A stretch of DNA of 42,016 nt from Paracoccaceae bacterium (GTDB lineage Bacteria > Pseudomonadota > Alphaproteobacteria > Rhodobacterales > Rhodobacteraceae): NCBI GenBank assembly GCA_947476475.1, contig CANJQT010000024.1, positions 1 through 42,016 of the forward strand, written 5' to 3'. The translations under genes were made by a program, and so were the position numbers. The first letter of the stretch is position 1. Every line of letters starts with the position of its first letter. Below the pieces are notes generated by a model. It ran no database searches. It had not been told where the DNA came from and was given only the letters and a program-made list of their open reading frames with translations. Of the stretch, positions 8,086 to 16,769 are shown piece after piece.

Positions 8086-8984
8086 TCCTGTGGTTGCGGC
8101 AATCGTACGCGCATCCGGCGCACCCGGCGCGGATCGGCCTCTACAATCTCATAGACGGTGCCGCCCTCGTCGGTGATGACCTCGCCTTTTGCCGGCACAT
8201 GGCCCGCCAGCATGAAGATCAGCCCGCCCATCGTATCCAGTTCCTCGCCGTCTTCCTCGTCGGCCAGGCGCATGCCGATCTCGGCCTCGAATTCCTCCAG
8301 CGGCGCGCGGGCTTCAACCAGATACTGGCCCGGCTTTTCCAGCACCCACAGCTTGTCCTCAGCCTCGTCGTGCTCATCGTCGATCTCGCCGATCACCTGC
8401 TCGATCAGGTCCTCGATCGTCACCAGCCCATCGACCCCGCCATATTCATCGATGATCAGCGCCATATGGATCCGCTCGGCCTGCATCTTCTGCAACAAGA
8501 CGCCCAGCGTCATCGACGGCGGCACATACAGCAGCGGCCGCAGCATCTTGGCCAGATTGAACTTGGGCTTCGTCTCGACAAAGGCATATTGCAGCGCCAG
8601 ATCTTTCAGGTGAACCAGCCCCAGCGGATTATCCAGCGTACCCTTGTAGACCGGCAAGCGCGAAAAGCCGCTTTCCTTGAAGGCCGCCACCAGATCGTCC
8701 ATCGAAATCGTGACCGGAACTGCGTTTATTTCAGCCTTGGGAACCGCCACGTCATCAACGCGCATCTTGCGCAGATTGCCCACGCCATGCAGCACACCGG
8801 TCTGCGCCGCAACCGGCGCACCGCGCATGCCGGGCTTGTCGTCGTCGGCCATGTCCGGCCCGGACAATGCACTCAGTATCCGGCCAAAAAAGCCTTTCTG
8901 GCTGCTACTGTCCGGTGTGTCCGCTTCTCCGTCAGCGGCTGGAAGACTGTCTGCCGACTCACTCATCTTGATCGCCCGATCCAT
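8082..8984 (-). CDS. corC: CBS-domain transporter-associated protein of the CorC/HlyC family
   Basis: A 300-residue cytosolic protein with an N-terminal acidic, low-complexity stretch, a pair of CBS domains (about residues 72-200, including VAVPKAEINAVPVTISMDDL and LIIDEYGGVDGLVTIEDLIE) and a C-terminal CorC_HlyC domain (about 210-295). Family members are linked to magnesium and cobalt efflux and to membrane integrity. The ATG at 8984 directly follows the ybeY stop codon; ATG at 8966 is another possible start. The ybeY-corC-lnt order is conserved across proteobacteria. Despite the older name hemolysin, nothing here suggests a toxin. Confidence 0.9.
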   Translation of the reverse strand: MDRAIKMSESADSLPAADGEADTPDSSSQKGFFGRILSALSGPDMADDDKPGMRGAPVAAQTGVLHGVGNLRKMRVDDVAVPKAEINAVPVTISMDDLVAAFKESGFSRLPVYKGTLDNPLGLVHLKDLALQYAFVETKPKFNLAKMLRPLLYVPPSMTLGVLLQKMQAERIHMALIIDEYGGVDGLVTIEDLIEQVIGEIDDEHDEAEDKLWVLEKPGQYLVEARAPLEEFEAEIGMRLADEEDGEELDTMGGLIFMLAGHVPAKGEVITDEGGTVYEIVEADPRRVRRMRVRLPQPQE

Positions 8985-9524
8985 TCATCTCTGGTCTTCC
9001 GGGCCCTGCTCATAGGGATTTGCAATGCCCATAGCCGCCAGAACCCGCGCTTCGGTCCCTTCCATCAGGGTCGCATCGCGGTCACGTACATGGTCAAAGC
9101 CCAGAAGATGTAATGTACCATGCACCAGCAGGTGCAGCACATGGTCTTTCATCGCCTTGCCCTGCGCAGCCGCTTCCCGCTCGCACGTCTCAAAGGCGAT
9201 GGCTATGTCGCCCAACTCTGCAGGCATGCCCTCCGGCCCGGGTTTCGGGCGCAACGGCGCATTGCCATCGACACCCGCCCCGCGTTCAGCCGACGGCCAC
9301 GACAGAACATTTGTCGGCTGCGGCTTGCCGCGAAAGTCGGCGTTCAGCTCGGCAATGCGCTTGTCCTCGCAGCCTAGCAGGCTGATCTCGAAGCCTGCAC
9401 TGCTCAGCCCGACACCTGCCAGCGCGGCTCGTGCCGCCTGTTCGGCCAATACCTCAAGGTCCAGCGCCTCCCAGCGTGGGTCCTCGATCAGTGTGTCAAC
9501 CAGTGGCTCCATCGTCGCGGTCAT
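8985..9524 (-). CDS. ybeY: Endoribonuclease YbeY, rRNA maturation factor
   Basis: A zinc-dependent single-strand endoribonuclease needed for 16S rRNA 3'-end maturation and ribosome quality control. The 179-residue protein carries the zinc-binding motif HGTLHLLGFDH with its three histidines, and the upstream ELNADFRGKPQPTNVLSWP typical of the family. The start MTATMEPLVDT at 9524 is preferred because GAGG lies just upstream; it overlaps the end of the phoH-like gene by 29 bases. ATG at 9512 is the alternative. It abuts corC. The stretch between NVLSWP and ELGDIAIAF is rich in proline and glycine and slightly longer than in E. coli. Confidence 0.94.
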   Translation of the reverse strand: MTATMEPLVDTLIEDPRWEALDLEVLAEQAARAALAGVGLSSAGFEISLLGCEDKRIAELNADFRGKPQPTNVLSWPSAERGAGVDGNAPLRPKPGPEGMPAELGDIAIAFETCEREAAAQGKAMKDHVLHLLVHGTLHLLGFDHVRDRDATLMEGTEARVLAAMGIANPYEQGPEDQR

Positions 9525-10518
9525 AGGCCTCGATGATGCGGGCCACAAGGGGATGGCGCACGACATCTTTTGCGGTGAAGTAATTGAAGCTGACACCCTT
9601 GATCCCGTCAAGGATCCGTTCCGCATCCATCAGCCCCGACGCGGTGCCCCGCGGCAGGTCAACCTGGGTGCGGTCGCCGGTCACAACCATGCGGCTGCCC
9701 TCGCCCAGACGGGTCAGGAACATCTTCATCTGCATCGTGGTGGCATTCTGCGCCTCGTCCAGTACCACAAAGGCATTTGCCAGCGTCCGCCCCCGCATGA
9801 AGGCCAGCGGCGCAATCTCGATCCGCTTTTCGGCGATCAGCTTTTCCACCTGTTTTGACGGCAGGAAGTCGTTCAGCGCGTCATAAAGCGGCTGCATGTA
9901 GGGATCGACCTTTTCCTTCATGTCGCCCGGCAAGAAACCCAGCCTTTCGCCCGCCTCGACCGCCGGACGCGACAGGATGATCTTGTCCACATGCCCGCCG
10001 ATCAGCATGGTGACGCCCACAGCTACCGCCAGATAGGTCTTGCCGGTGCCCGCAGGCCCGATGCCGAAGGCAAGTTCGTGCTGGAACAGGTTCTTGACGT
10101 AGGCCTTCTGCGCCTCGGTCCGCGGCTCGACCTGCTTCTTGCGGGTGCGTATCTCGATCCGGCCCTGACTGAACATCTCCAGTTGTTCGTCGATGCTGAC
10201 CGGCGCAGGCACGCCCGCATCCCCCATCATCCGAATCGCGCCGTCAATCTCGCCCGCGTCGATGGCCCGCCCGGTTTCCAGCCGCCCGTACAACTGCTGC
10301 AAAACCGCCGCCGCCGTCCCGCGCGCGCCTGCGGGGCCAACCAGTGCCAGATGATTGCCGCGCCGAAGGATGTGGATGCCAAGCTGGTGTTCGATCTGGG
10401 CCAGATTGCGGTCAAACTCGCCGCACAGGTCGATCAGCAAACGGTTGTTGGGAAACTCCAGAAGTGTTTCGTGATGCTCTTCTGGATGCGGAGGCGGGGT
10501 CAAGGCACTGATGCCCAA
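9496..10518 (-). CDS. ybeZ: PhoH-like ATPase (YbeZ)
   Basis: A 340-residue P-loop protein. An N-terminal KH-like region is followed by GIGPAGTGKTYLAVAVGV (Walker A), AFVVLDEAQNATTMQMKMFL (Walker B) and VVTGDRTQVDLPRG. It works with YbeY in RNA metabolism, probably as an ATPase or helicase partner. The start codon is TTG at 10518, supported by AGGAG six bases upstream; the next in-frame ATG is about 95 codons in and would remove a conserved domain. The ybeY start lies within its last codons, so the two are translationally coupled. miaB, often upstream, is not present here. Confidence 0.93.
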   Translation of the reverse strand: MGISALTPPPHPEEHHETLLEFPNNRLLIDLCGEFDRNLAQIEHQLGIHILRRGNHLALVGPAGARGTAAAVLQQLYGRLETGRAIDAGEIDGAIRMMGDAGVPAPVSIDEQLEMFSQGRIEIRTRKKQVEPRTEAQKAYVKNLFQHELAFGIGPAGTGKTYLAVAVGVTMLIGGHVDKIILSRPAVEAGERLGFLPGDMKEKVDPYMQPLYDALNDFLPSKQVEKLIAEKRIEIAPLAFMRGRTLANAFVVLDEAQNATTMQMKMFLTRLGEGSRMVVTGDRTQVDLPRGTASGLMDAERILDGIKGVSFNYFTAKDVVRHPLVARIIEAYDRDDGATG

Positions 10519-10607
10519 TAAACTCTCCTAAGCAAAGGGTTCATGCTACGGATGGTGCCTGCGCTTGTCTGGCAAAGCAAGTCTTGAGTGAGCCCGTTCA
10601 TCAAATG

Positions 10608-11087
10608 TCACACTTGACGCAGCATCACGTCGTCCGCGCGCTGCAGGAACACCTGCGCCGCACGATACAGCTTTTGGTCAAAGCGCGCCTGCAACCGCCC
10701 CTTGCCCAGCTTCAGCGTCTGAAGCAACAGCCGCGCGCCAAAGGTTTCCGGACGCACATCCAGCGATATGGCCAGCCGCGTGCTTTCGCGCGACATCGGT
10801 GTAAGCACGGCCTCGATCTCGAACCGGAAGCTGCCGCTGGTTCCAACCAGCATCAGCCGGCGCGGCGGATCAATCCGCTGGACCCGTTGGGTTATCTCCC
10901 GTTCCCGGCCACGATAAGGCACGCGGATACGCCAACCCGAACCGGCCACAACCTGCGCATTGGCGTCCAGCCTCTCGACCCGTGCGCCGTTGCGCACTGC
11001 TATCGTCTCGAAAAACACGGCGTCGGTCAAAACCGGAAAAAGGACTGCGGCCGAAAGGTCAATGTCCGTTCGCGAAACAAGTTTCAT
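10608..11087 (-). CDS. SRPBCC-fold protein of unknown function
   Basis: A 159-residue protein opening MKLVSRTDIDLSAAVLFPVLTD, the look of a START/SRPBCC (polyketide cyclase-like) domain. The strands GSGWRIRVPYRGREREITQRV and SGSFRFEIEAVLTP and the C-terminal helix LGKGRLQARFDQKLYRAAQVF fit the helix-grip fold. No catalytic residues can be assigned. GGAG lies 6 bases before the ATG at 11087, which is why that start is taken over a longer frame. It stands between nudC and the phoH-like gene on the same strand; the ligand is unknown. Confidence 0.7.
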   Translation of the reverse strand: MKLVSRTDIDLSAAVLFPVLTDAVFFETIAVRNGARVERLDANAQVVAGSGWRIRVPYRGREREITQRVQRIDPPRRLMLVGTSGSFRFEIEAVLTPMSRESTRLAISLDVRPETFGARLLLQTLKLGKGRLQARFDQKLYRAAQVFLQRADDVMLRQV

Positions 11088-11126
11088 CGCCACTCCAGGA
11101 ATACCGCCCACGGTCCGCCGACAATT

Positions 11127-12077
11127 CTACCGCCCGGCAAGCCATTCTGCCATCAGGAACGCCGCGATTGAACCCCGCCTCGGCTGCCGTATGCGTTCAT
11201 TGCGTCCTGCGAACACCTCCGCCAACCCTTCGCGACTGATCCACAGCGCGTCTTCAATCTCGACAGGGTCATGACGAATGACCTCGCTTTGCGCCTCTCC
11301 CGCGCACCCGATCATCAGCGAGGTCGGGAACGGCCATGGCTGGCTGGCCAGATAGCGCACGCGCCCGACTTCGATGCCCGTCTCTTCCGCCACTTCGCGC
11401 CGCACCGCGTTTTCAATTGTTTCGCCCGGCTCGACGAACCCCGCCAGCAGCGAATACATCCCCTCAGGCCAGCCCGGCGACCGCCCCAAAAGCAGCTGAT
11501 TGCCGCGCGTTATCAGCATGATCACCACCGGATCGGTGCGCGGGAAATGCTGGGTCTTGCACGCTGGGCAGTGGCGTTGCCAACCGCCAAGGGCAACTTC
11601 GCTTTTTGCTCCGCACCGGGCGCAGAATCCATGTGTGTCATGCCACGAAAACAATGCCTTGGCACTTGCCACCAGTTCCGCCTCGAACGGCGGCAACGTC
11701 GCCATGACACTGCGCAATTCCGCAAAGGCCATCGTCGGCGCGATCAGCGGATGCTGCTGCAAGCTTGCATCAACGAAGCCCACCGCATCGGGTCTCTGGT
11801 CCGCCGGGGGCTCCCACGCGGAAATATCGCAGGCAAAGAATGGTACCGCTCCACGCAATCCGATGAAGAACGGCGTCGACGCCTTGGCAAGAACCGGATG
11901 GTCGGCTTCAAGAAACGCCAGCACCGTCCCGCTGCACAGTGGCTTGCCGCGCCAAAGCAGCACTACTTTCGCATCAGGTCGGGCCAATAGCGCCGCCAGG
12001 GCGATTGCATCGCCGCGCAGATACGCCGCCCGCTCCAGCCCGCCAGCGGCAAACGTCACTTGCGGATCGTCAAACAT
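11127..12077 (-). CDS. nudC: NAD(+)/NADH pyrophosphatase, NudC type
   Basis: Hydrolyses NAD(H) to NMN(H) and AMP, and in E. coli also removes NAD caps from RNA. The 316-residue form has a zinc ribbon (CARC then CPAC), the Nudix box GFVEPGETIENAVRREVAEE followed by TG, and the NudC-specific SQPWPFPTSLMIG. The N-terminal part is more variable. The start is uncertain: MFDDPQVTFAAGG at 12077 has an AGG-rich sequence upstream and resembles relatives; ATG at 12110 is possible. It is followed by the SRPBCC gene after 39 bases. Confidence 0.9.
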   Translation of the reverse strand: MFDDPQVTFAAGGLERAAYLRGDAIALAALLARPDAKVVLLWRGKPLCSGTVLAFLEADHPVLAKASTPFFIGLRGAVPFFACDISAWEPPADQRPDAVGFVDASLQQHPLIAPTMAFAELRSVMATLPPFEAELVASAKALFSWHDTHGFCARCGAKSEVALGGWQRHCPACKTQHFPRTDPVVIMLITRGNQLLLGRSPGWPEGMYSLLAGFVEPGETIENAVRREVAEETGIEVGRVRYLASQPWPFPTSLMIGCAGEAQSEVIRHDPVEIEDALWISREGLAEVFAGRNERIRQPRRGSIAAFLMAEWLAGR

Positions 12078-12342
12078 CGGCCTGCCCCTGATTGCTCCAC
12101 GCCTCACCATAGCGCCGCCAACGACCGATGCCAGCCCCGCACCCTTTTCCCGCTCCAACACGCGCCGCGCCCGCCATGCATACAGCCTTTGGTTGCAGTA
12201 ATTTAAACAAATACACCTAAACGGTCTTTATCCCGGCGGAATTGTCGCTATCATCTGCCCAGAAACGTCGGACAGCACGGGCAATGCCACGGATGCTCAC
12301 GCTTGCTGCCGTATCGGGGATAAAACAGAATACGGAACCGAT

Positions 12343-14325
12343 GTGGAACAACCACTTGGCTTCTCAAACACGCAACGCATCGCAGCGACCGGCAAGGGCC
12401 GGTTCCGGCTACGGATCCTCGCCACCTCGGATCTGCATGCCCATATCCTGCCCTACGATTACGCGGCTGACAGACCCTTGCCCAACGCAGGTCTGGCGCG
12501 CACCGCAAGCCTGATCAGCGCCGCCCGCGCAGAAGTGCCGAATTGCCTGCTGGTCGACAATGGCGACTTCCTTGAAGGCAGCCCTCTGGGCGAACTCGCT
12601 TCGCTGGACGGCTATCTGGCAGCGGGCCATGTCCACCCCGTCATTGCCGCAATGAATGCCGTCGGCTACGACGCCGCAACCCTTGGCAACCATGAATTCA
12701 GCTATGGGGTTTCCTTCCTTGAACGCGCGCTGTCCGCCGCAAACTTCCCGGTCCTTTGCGCCAACGCCCTGCGCAAGCGCGGCACCCGCCCGACCCAAGA
12801 CCACCTGTTCCAACCCGCCACCCATCTGCTCAAACGCCGCCTGCGCAATGATGCCGGACAGGTGGCAGACCTGCGGATCGGCCTGATCGGGCTTTTGCCA
12901 CCGCAAGTCGCCATCTGGGAAAAGAGGAACCTGCAAGGCCGCATCGTCACCCGCGACATTGTGGAAGCCGCGACAGACTGGGTCGCATCGCTGAAGTCGG
13001 CCGGGGCCGATCTGATCATCGCACTTTGCCACTCCGGCATCGGGGACAGCGCCCATGTGCCCTACATGGAAAACGCGGCCATCCCGCTGGCCCGCCTGCC
13101 GGGCATTGATGTACTTATCGCCGGCCACGTCCACATCGCCTTTCCCGGACCAGACATGCCGCAAACCGTTGACATAGACCCGATCCGCGGCAGCCTCTGC
13201 GGCAAGCCCGTGGTGATGGCGGGGTATCGCGGGTCGCATCTTGGGGTCATTGATCTTGATCTGGCAAATGATGGCGGCTGGAACCTTGCCGGCTTCACCT
13301 GCGAGGCCCGCGCGATTTCAGGCCATCGCACCGGTCACACGATGGCCACCGCAATCACCACCGATCCCACCGTCGAACAGACCGCAGCGCCGCATCATGC
13401 TGCGACACTGGCCTTCATCCGCCGCCCGATCGGCCAGTCTGACCGCGCCATGCACAGCTATTTCGCCCGCATTGCGGATTGTGCCGCCCTTGACCTGATC
13501 CATCAGGCGCAGCTTGACTGGCTGGGACGGGCAACAGACGGGGGAACATACCCAGACCTGCCGCGCCTAAGTGCTGCAAGCCCCTTCAAATGCGGTGGCC
13601 GGGGCGGGCCAGACTATTTCACCGACATTCCCGTCGGCCAGATTGCCCTGCGCCACCTTTGCGATCTTTATGTTTTCCCGAACTCGATCCGCGCACTGGT
13701 CATCACCGGGCAGATGCTGGCCGACTGGCTGGAACGCTCCGCCGCCCAGTTTCACCGCCTTTTGCCGGGCACCTGCGATCAACCCCTCATCGACCCCGAC
13801 GCGCCTTCCTACAATTTCGATTCGATCGCCGGCGTCAGCTATCAGATTGACCCGACCCAGCCCCCGCGCTTTGACCAAAGGGGCAGGCTTCTGGACCCTT
13901 TGGCTCAACGGGTGCGCAACCTGCGCCACAGGGGCCAACCTGTGACGGCGGATATGCTCTTTACCATCGCAACCAATAGTTTCCGCGCGGCGGGCGGCAG
14001 TGGTTTTCCCAACATGGCCGGCGCGCAACTGGTCGCCGAGGCACCCACCCTGACCCGCGACATCTTGCGCAGCTATGTCGAAAGTCGCCCACTGATTCAG
14101 CCGCGCGCCAACCGCGGTTGGGGCATGGCCCCCCTGCCGCCTGGCACAGGCGGCTGGATCGATACCGGCCCCGGCGCCCTTGCACACATCGACGAAATGG
14201 GAACACTGGGCCTCACCCCGGTTGGCACCACATCCGAAGGTTTCCTGCGGTGCCGCTGGCTTGCGCAAACCCCTGTCGCCGACGGGCCGCCGCCCTTGCA
14301 ATGCCTCGGTCAAGTCGCTATCTAA
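12343..14325 (+). CDS. cpdB: 2',3'-cyclic-nucleotide 2'-phosphodiesterase / 3'-nucleotidase family protein
   Basis: A 660-residue metallophosphoesterase of the 5'-nucleotidase superfamily. The metal-binding motifs are ATSDLHAHI near residue 29, VDNGDFLEGSPL, TLGNHEFSYG, LCHSG and IAGHVHIAFPG. The C-terminal nucleotide-recognition domain includes FKCGGRGGPDYFTDI and TNSFRAAGGSGFPN. No signal peptide is visible, unlike E. coli CpdB, so it may act in the cytosol or be exported differently. The start is GTG at 12343 with only a weak GGAA upstream, and is somewhat uncertain. The SRP RNA gene begins 5 bases after the stop codon. Confidence 0.85.
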   Translation: MEQPLGFSNTQRIAATGKGRFRLRILATSDLHAHILPYDYAADRPLPNAGLARTASLISAARAEVPNCLLVDNGDFLEGSPLGELASLDGYLAAGHVHPVIAAMNAVGYDAATLGNHEFSYGVSFLERALSAANFPVLCANALRKRGTRPTQDHLFQPATHLLKRRLRNDAGQVADLRIGLIGLLPPQVAIWEKRNLQGRIVTRDIVEAATDWVASLKSAGADLIIALCHSGIGDSAHVPYMENAAIPLARLPGIDVLIAGHVHIAFPGPDMPQTVDIDPIRGSLCGKPVVMAGYRGSHLGVIDLDLANDGGWNLAGFTCEARAISGHRTGHTMATAITTDPTVEQTAAPHHAATLAFIRRPIGQSDRAMHSYFARIADCAALDLIHQAQLDWLGRATDGGTYPDLPRLSAASPFKCGGRGGPDYFTDIPVGQIALRHLCDLYVFPNSIRALVITGQMLADWLERSAAQFHRLLPGTCDQPLIDPDAPSYNFDSIAGVSYQIDPTQPPRFDQRGRLLDPLAQRVRNLRHRGQPVTADMLFTIATNSFRAAGGSGFPNMAGAQLVAEAPTLTRDILRSYVESRPLIQPRANRGWGMAPLPPGTGGWIDTGPGALAHIDEMGTLGLTPVGTTSEGFLRCRWLAQTPVADGPPPLQCLGQVAI

Positions 14326-14330
14326 CCGCC

Positions 14331-14426
14331 CGAGAGGTTGGCGCGGATAAGCGCCTCGCCAACCCGGTCAGGTCCGGAAGGAAGCAGCCGTAACGAGACC
14401 CGCTTGGGTCGTTGTCCAGCCTCTCA
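14331..14426 (+). ncRNA. ffs: Signal recognition particle 4.5S RNA
   Basis: The RNA of the signal recognition particle, partner of Ffh in co-translational targeting. The conserved apical region GUCAGGUCCGGAAGGAAGCA followed by GCCGUAACGAGACC is present, with the GGAA tetraloop and asymmetric internal loop that bind Ffh. The outer ends pair as GAGAGG near 14333 with CCUCUC near 14420. At about 96 nt it is the short bacterial form. It starts immediately after the phosphodiesterase gene on the same strand. Confidence 0.95.
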
Positions 14427-14557
14427 CCCTTTCCCCTTGTAAAGCCAGCCTTCTCAATACCCCGGCATTTCAAGGGTATATGCCACATCGCTTGCTACCC
14501 CGGCCGGCCTTTCACCTGCGGTGGCCTGCCCGTGGCGCTGCCAGGATTTTCCGACCT

Positions 14558-15484
14558 TCAGCCCCCCAAACCGTTGCGCCTCACCCACCGGGCTATCGCC
14601 TCGCCCGAACTGGGTGCTGGTCCGAAAAAGCGCTCTTGCCGTGCGGTGTCAGCGATGAACCTGCCCGTCCGGAAAAACATGAACATCTGCAACAGGTCAT
14701 AGCCCAGATCGGAAATGAACCTGATGGGACGGACAAGCGCGCGAATGACAAACCACGGAACCACCCAGATAGACAGGGGTCTACCGGTTGCCGCGACAAT
14801 CAGATCCGCCAGTTCGCTTTGACTTTTCGCCCCATCGCACCAGCCAACATCGATCGTCTGGTTCAAGATAGCCACGTCCGGATGGGTCGCGGCCTTCGCA
14901 AGGCATGCCGCCAGATCATCGGTCAGCACATAGGACCATTTCGTGCTTTTGTCGCCAACAGCGTAGAAACGCCCCGCCTTTACCCCCTTCGCCACATAAT
15001 CGTCCGCCTGATCCAGAAAAGCCGGCGCGCGAACGAAGACATAGGGAATGCCAGAGGCCTTGATCAGGTCCTCGGCCACCTTCTTGGCATGGAAGTGCGG
15101 AACCGATGGCGCGTTGTCGCAAGCCACGATGCTCAGGAAGACAAAGCGCTTCACCCCGGCCCGTGTGGCCGCCTCGATCAGGTTGCGGTTGCCCTCAAAG
15201 TCCGCCGCAATGGTTTCTTTCATATAGCCATTGGCGGAACTCACCACCACATCCACGCCCCCGAGCGCCGCAGCCAGCGAAGCGGGGTCCATCAGATCGC
15301 CCTGCACCCAATCGACCGCCCCCACCGAACCCGCAGGCGCGCCGCGCCGCGACATGGCGCGCAGCGCAAAGGCAGGCTCCGCCTCCAACTGGCGCAGGAT
15401 CTTGGCGCCAAGGTAGCCCGTGGCACCAACGACAAGGATCCTTGGGTTGGGCGGCAATGCGCCCGGTGTCAGGGTTTGTATCAT
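14558..15484 (-). CDS. NAD(P)-binding SDR-like (NmrA/atypical) protein
   Basis: A 308-residue protein with a Rossmann nucleotide-binding start (ILVVGATGYLGAKILRQL), the strand VDWVQGDLMDPASL, VDVVVSSANGY and a later FVFLSIVACDNAPSVPHFHAK, as in atypical short-chain dehydrogenases. The classical YxxxK is replaced by a HAKKVAED-type segment, as in NmrA-like and complex I assembly relatives. The C-terminal third contains hydrophobic stretches (SIWVVPWFVIRALV, LLQMFMFF) that may touch the membrane. The ATG at 15484 follows GGGCACC. It is divergent from the LysR gene at 15798 and probably under its control. The substrate is unknown. Confidence 0.78.
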   Translation of the reverse strand: MIQTLTPGALPPNPRILVVGATGYLGAKILRQLEAEPAFALRAMSRRGAPAGSVGAVDWVQGDLMDPASLAAALGGVDVVVSSANGYMKETIAADFEGNRNLIEAATRAGVKRFVFLSIVACDNAPSVPHFHAKKVAEDLIKASGIPYVFVRAPAFLDQADDYVAKGVKAGRFYAVGDKSTKWSYVLTDDLAACLAKAATHPDVAILNQTIDVGWCDGAKSQSELADLIVAATGRPLSIWVVPWFVIRALVRPIRFISDLGYDLLQMFMFFRTGRFIADTARQERFFGPAPSSGEAIARWVRRNGLGG

Positions 15485-15518
15485 GTTGGTGCCCTTTCCG
15501 AAGGCTGTCAGTGCAGGT

Positions 15519-15689
15519 TCATGGGCGCCCGGCAAACGGCAAATGAACGCCAAAGCGGCGCACAGGCGGCAGCCCGAACGGGGTCACGCTCACGGTACCC
15601 ACCCAGTAATGCTGGGCAGACCGCAGAAGAAAAAGCCCGCCCCCGATTTTTGCTGCGGTTCGGGTCGGCGCACAGGTCTGATCGGTCAT
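15519..15689 (-). CDS. Possible small protein upstream of the SDR-like gene
   Basis: A 56-codon frame starting MTDQTCAPTRTAAKIGGG and ending LPFAGRP. GGAAGG lies about 7 bases before its ATG and it ends 34 bases before the SDR-like gene, in the same direction. I do not recognise it. It could be a small translated gene or the remains of a longer one. No membrane segment or motif is clear. Confidence 0.3.
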   Translation of the reverse strand: MTDQTCAPTRTAAKIGGGLFLLRSAQHYWVGTVSVTPFGLPPVRRFGVHLPFAGRP

Positions 15690-15749
15690 TGGCGGCCCTT
15701 CCGTCCTGATGCTGGCAAAGAGCAGGCAAACTATTGCTGTAAAAAGATA

Positions 15750-15765
15750 TGATAAAGCCCTATCA
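15750..15765. promoter_or_regulatory. Operator-like dyad upstream of the LysR gene
   Basis: TGATA-AAGCCC-TATCA is a perfect 5-bp inverted repeat, 33 bases before the LysR start codon and in the divergent promoter zone. It contains a T-N11-A spacing as in LysR boxes. Assignment is by position and symmetry only. Confidence 0.35.
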
Positions 15766-15797
15766 GCGCATTTCACTGATCCATTGGCGGGGCAATC

Positions 15798-16673
15798 ATG
15801 GATGTGTTCAGAAACATGGAACTGTTCATCGAAGTCGCCTCGTCCGGTGGTTTTCGTGCTGCTGCCGCGCGTCTGGGGCTACCGAACTCCACCGTTTCGC
15901 GCCGTATTGCCGAACTGGAACGCGACATCGGTTTGCGGCTGTTCAACCGCACCACACGCAGGGTCGAACTGACCGAGGCAGGGCGGTTTTACTTCGACCG
16001 CTGCCGCCGGATCACCGAAGAGGCGCGTCTGGCCCATGAGGAACTTTCCGGCATGGTCCATCAACCCAAGGGGCTGATCCGCGCCTCGGTTCCGGTCGAT
16101 TTCACGCTGGTCTATCTCAGCGACATCCTTGGCGATTTTGTCCGCCACTACCCCGGCATATCCCTTGATCTGGATGTCACCCCACGCCAAAGCAATCTGG
16201 TTTCCGACCCCGTCGATGTGACCATCCGCATCGGAGAGACGACAGAGCCGAACCTGATCGCGCGAAAACTGGCAGAGGCGCAGATGGGATTGTTCGCCGC
16301 GCCAGCCTATCTCGCCAATCACGCAATGCCCGCAACACCGCAGGGCCTTTTGCACCATAACTGCCTGCGGATATCGGATCAGCCGTGGACGCTGGTCAGC
16401 CACACCGAGGCGTCGCAGACAATTGCCGTCAAAGGCAACTTCAAGGCCAACAATGTCGGCCTGCTGCACAAGCTGGCCCTTCAGGGTGCCGGGATAGTTG
16501 CGCTGCCACGCGAACTGGCCTGCGCCGATGTTGAAAACGGCAGGCTGGTGCCGTTGCTTCCTGGGTGGCGCCCCCGAACAATTTCCGTCTACGCGCTGAC
16601 CGAAACCAGACTACTGCCTGCCAAGGTTCGGGTGTTTATCGACTTTCTCAAGGCAAATCTGAAAAGGACGTAA
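15798..16673 (+). CDS. LysR-type transcriptional regulator
   Basis: A 291-residue regulator. The winged helix-turn-helix covers about residues 1-60 (MDVFRNMELFIEVASSGGFR, LGLPNSTVSRRIAELERDIG, LFNRTTRRVELTEAG), and the substrate-binding domain starts near PKGLIRASVPVDF. The fold is complete, unlike the LysR gene at 4.3 kb. It belongs to the group (with DsdC/CrgA-like proteins) that often controls a neighbouring oxidoreductase. It is divergent from the SDR-like gene, with a TGATA-N6-TATCA dyad between them. The inducer cannot be deduced. Confidence 0.9.
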   Translation: MDVFRNMELFIEVASSGGFRAAAARLGLPNSTVSRRIAELERDIGLRLFNRTTRRVELTEAGRFYFDRCRRITEEARLAHEELSGMVHQPKGLIRASVPVDFTLVYLSDILGDFVRHYPGISLDLDVTPRQSNLVSDPVDVTIRIGETTEPNLIARKLAEAQMGLFAAPAYLANHAMPATPQGLLHHNCLRISDQPWTLVSHTEASQTIAVKGNFKANNVGLLHKLALQGAGIVALPRELACADVENGRLVPLLPGWRPRTISVYALTETRLLPAKVRVFIDFLKANLKRT

Positions 16674-16769
16674 ACCAATTCTTGGTTCAATGTTCTGCCT
16701 TTGGCACGGGCAAAACACCGGGGCGCAAGCGCGCAATGGCTGGCCGCACCAAGGCGCGCCTTCCGCCGT

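Larger units (their letters stand above)
15485..15797. other. Divergent intergenic region, SDR gene / LysR gene
   Basis: This 313-base gap holds a possible 56-codon gene (15519-15689, minus strand), an operator-like dyad at 15750-15765, and an A/T-rich stretch around 15728-15755 suited to promoters. Nothing else is seen. Confidence 0.5.

Noticed and set aside
12242-12514. A 90-codon plus-strand frame before the phosphodiesterase gene
   Set aside because: It overlaps the start of the larger gene in another frame and lacks motifs and a ribosome site.
14480-15709. A 409-codon plus-strand frame across the SDR-like gene
   Set aside because: Antisense to a gene with clear Rossmann motifs; no family resemblance or ribosome site.
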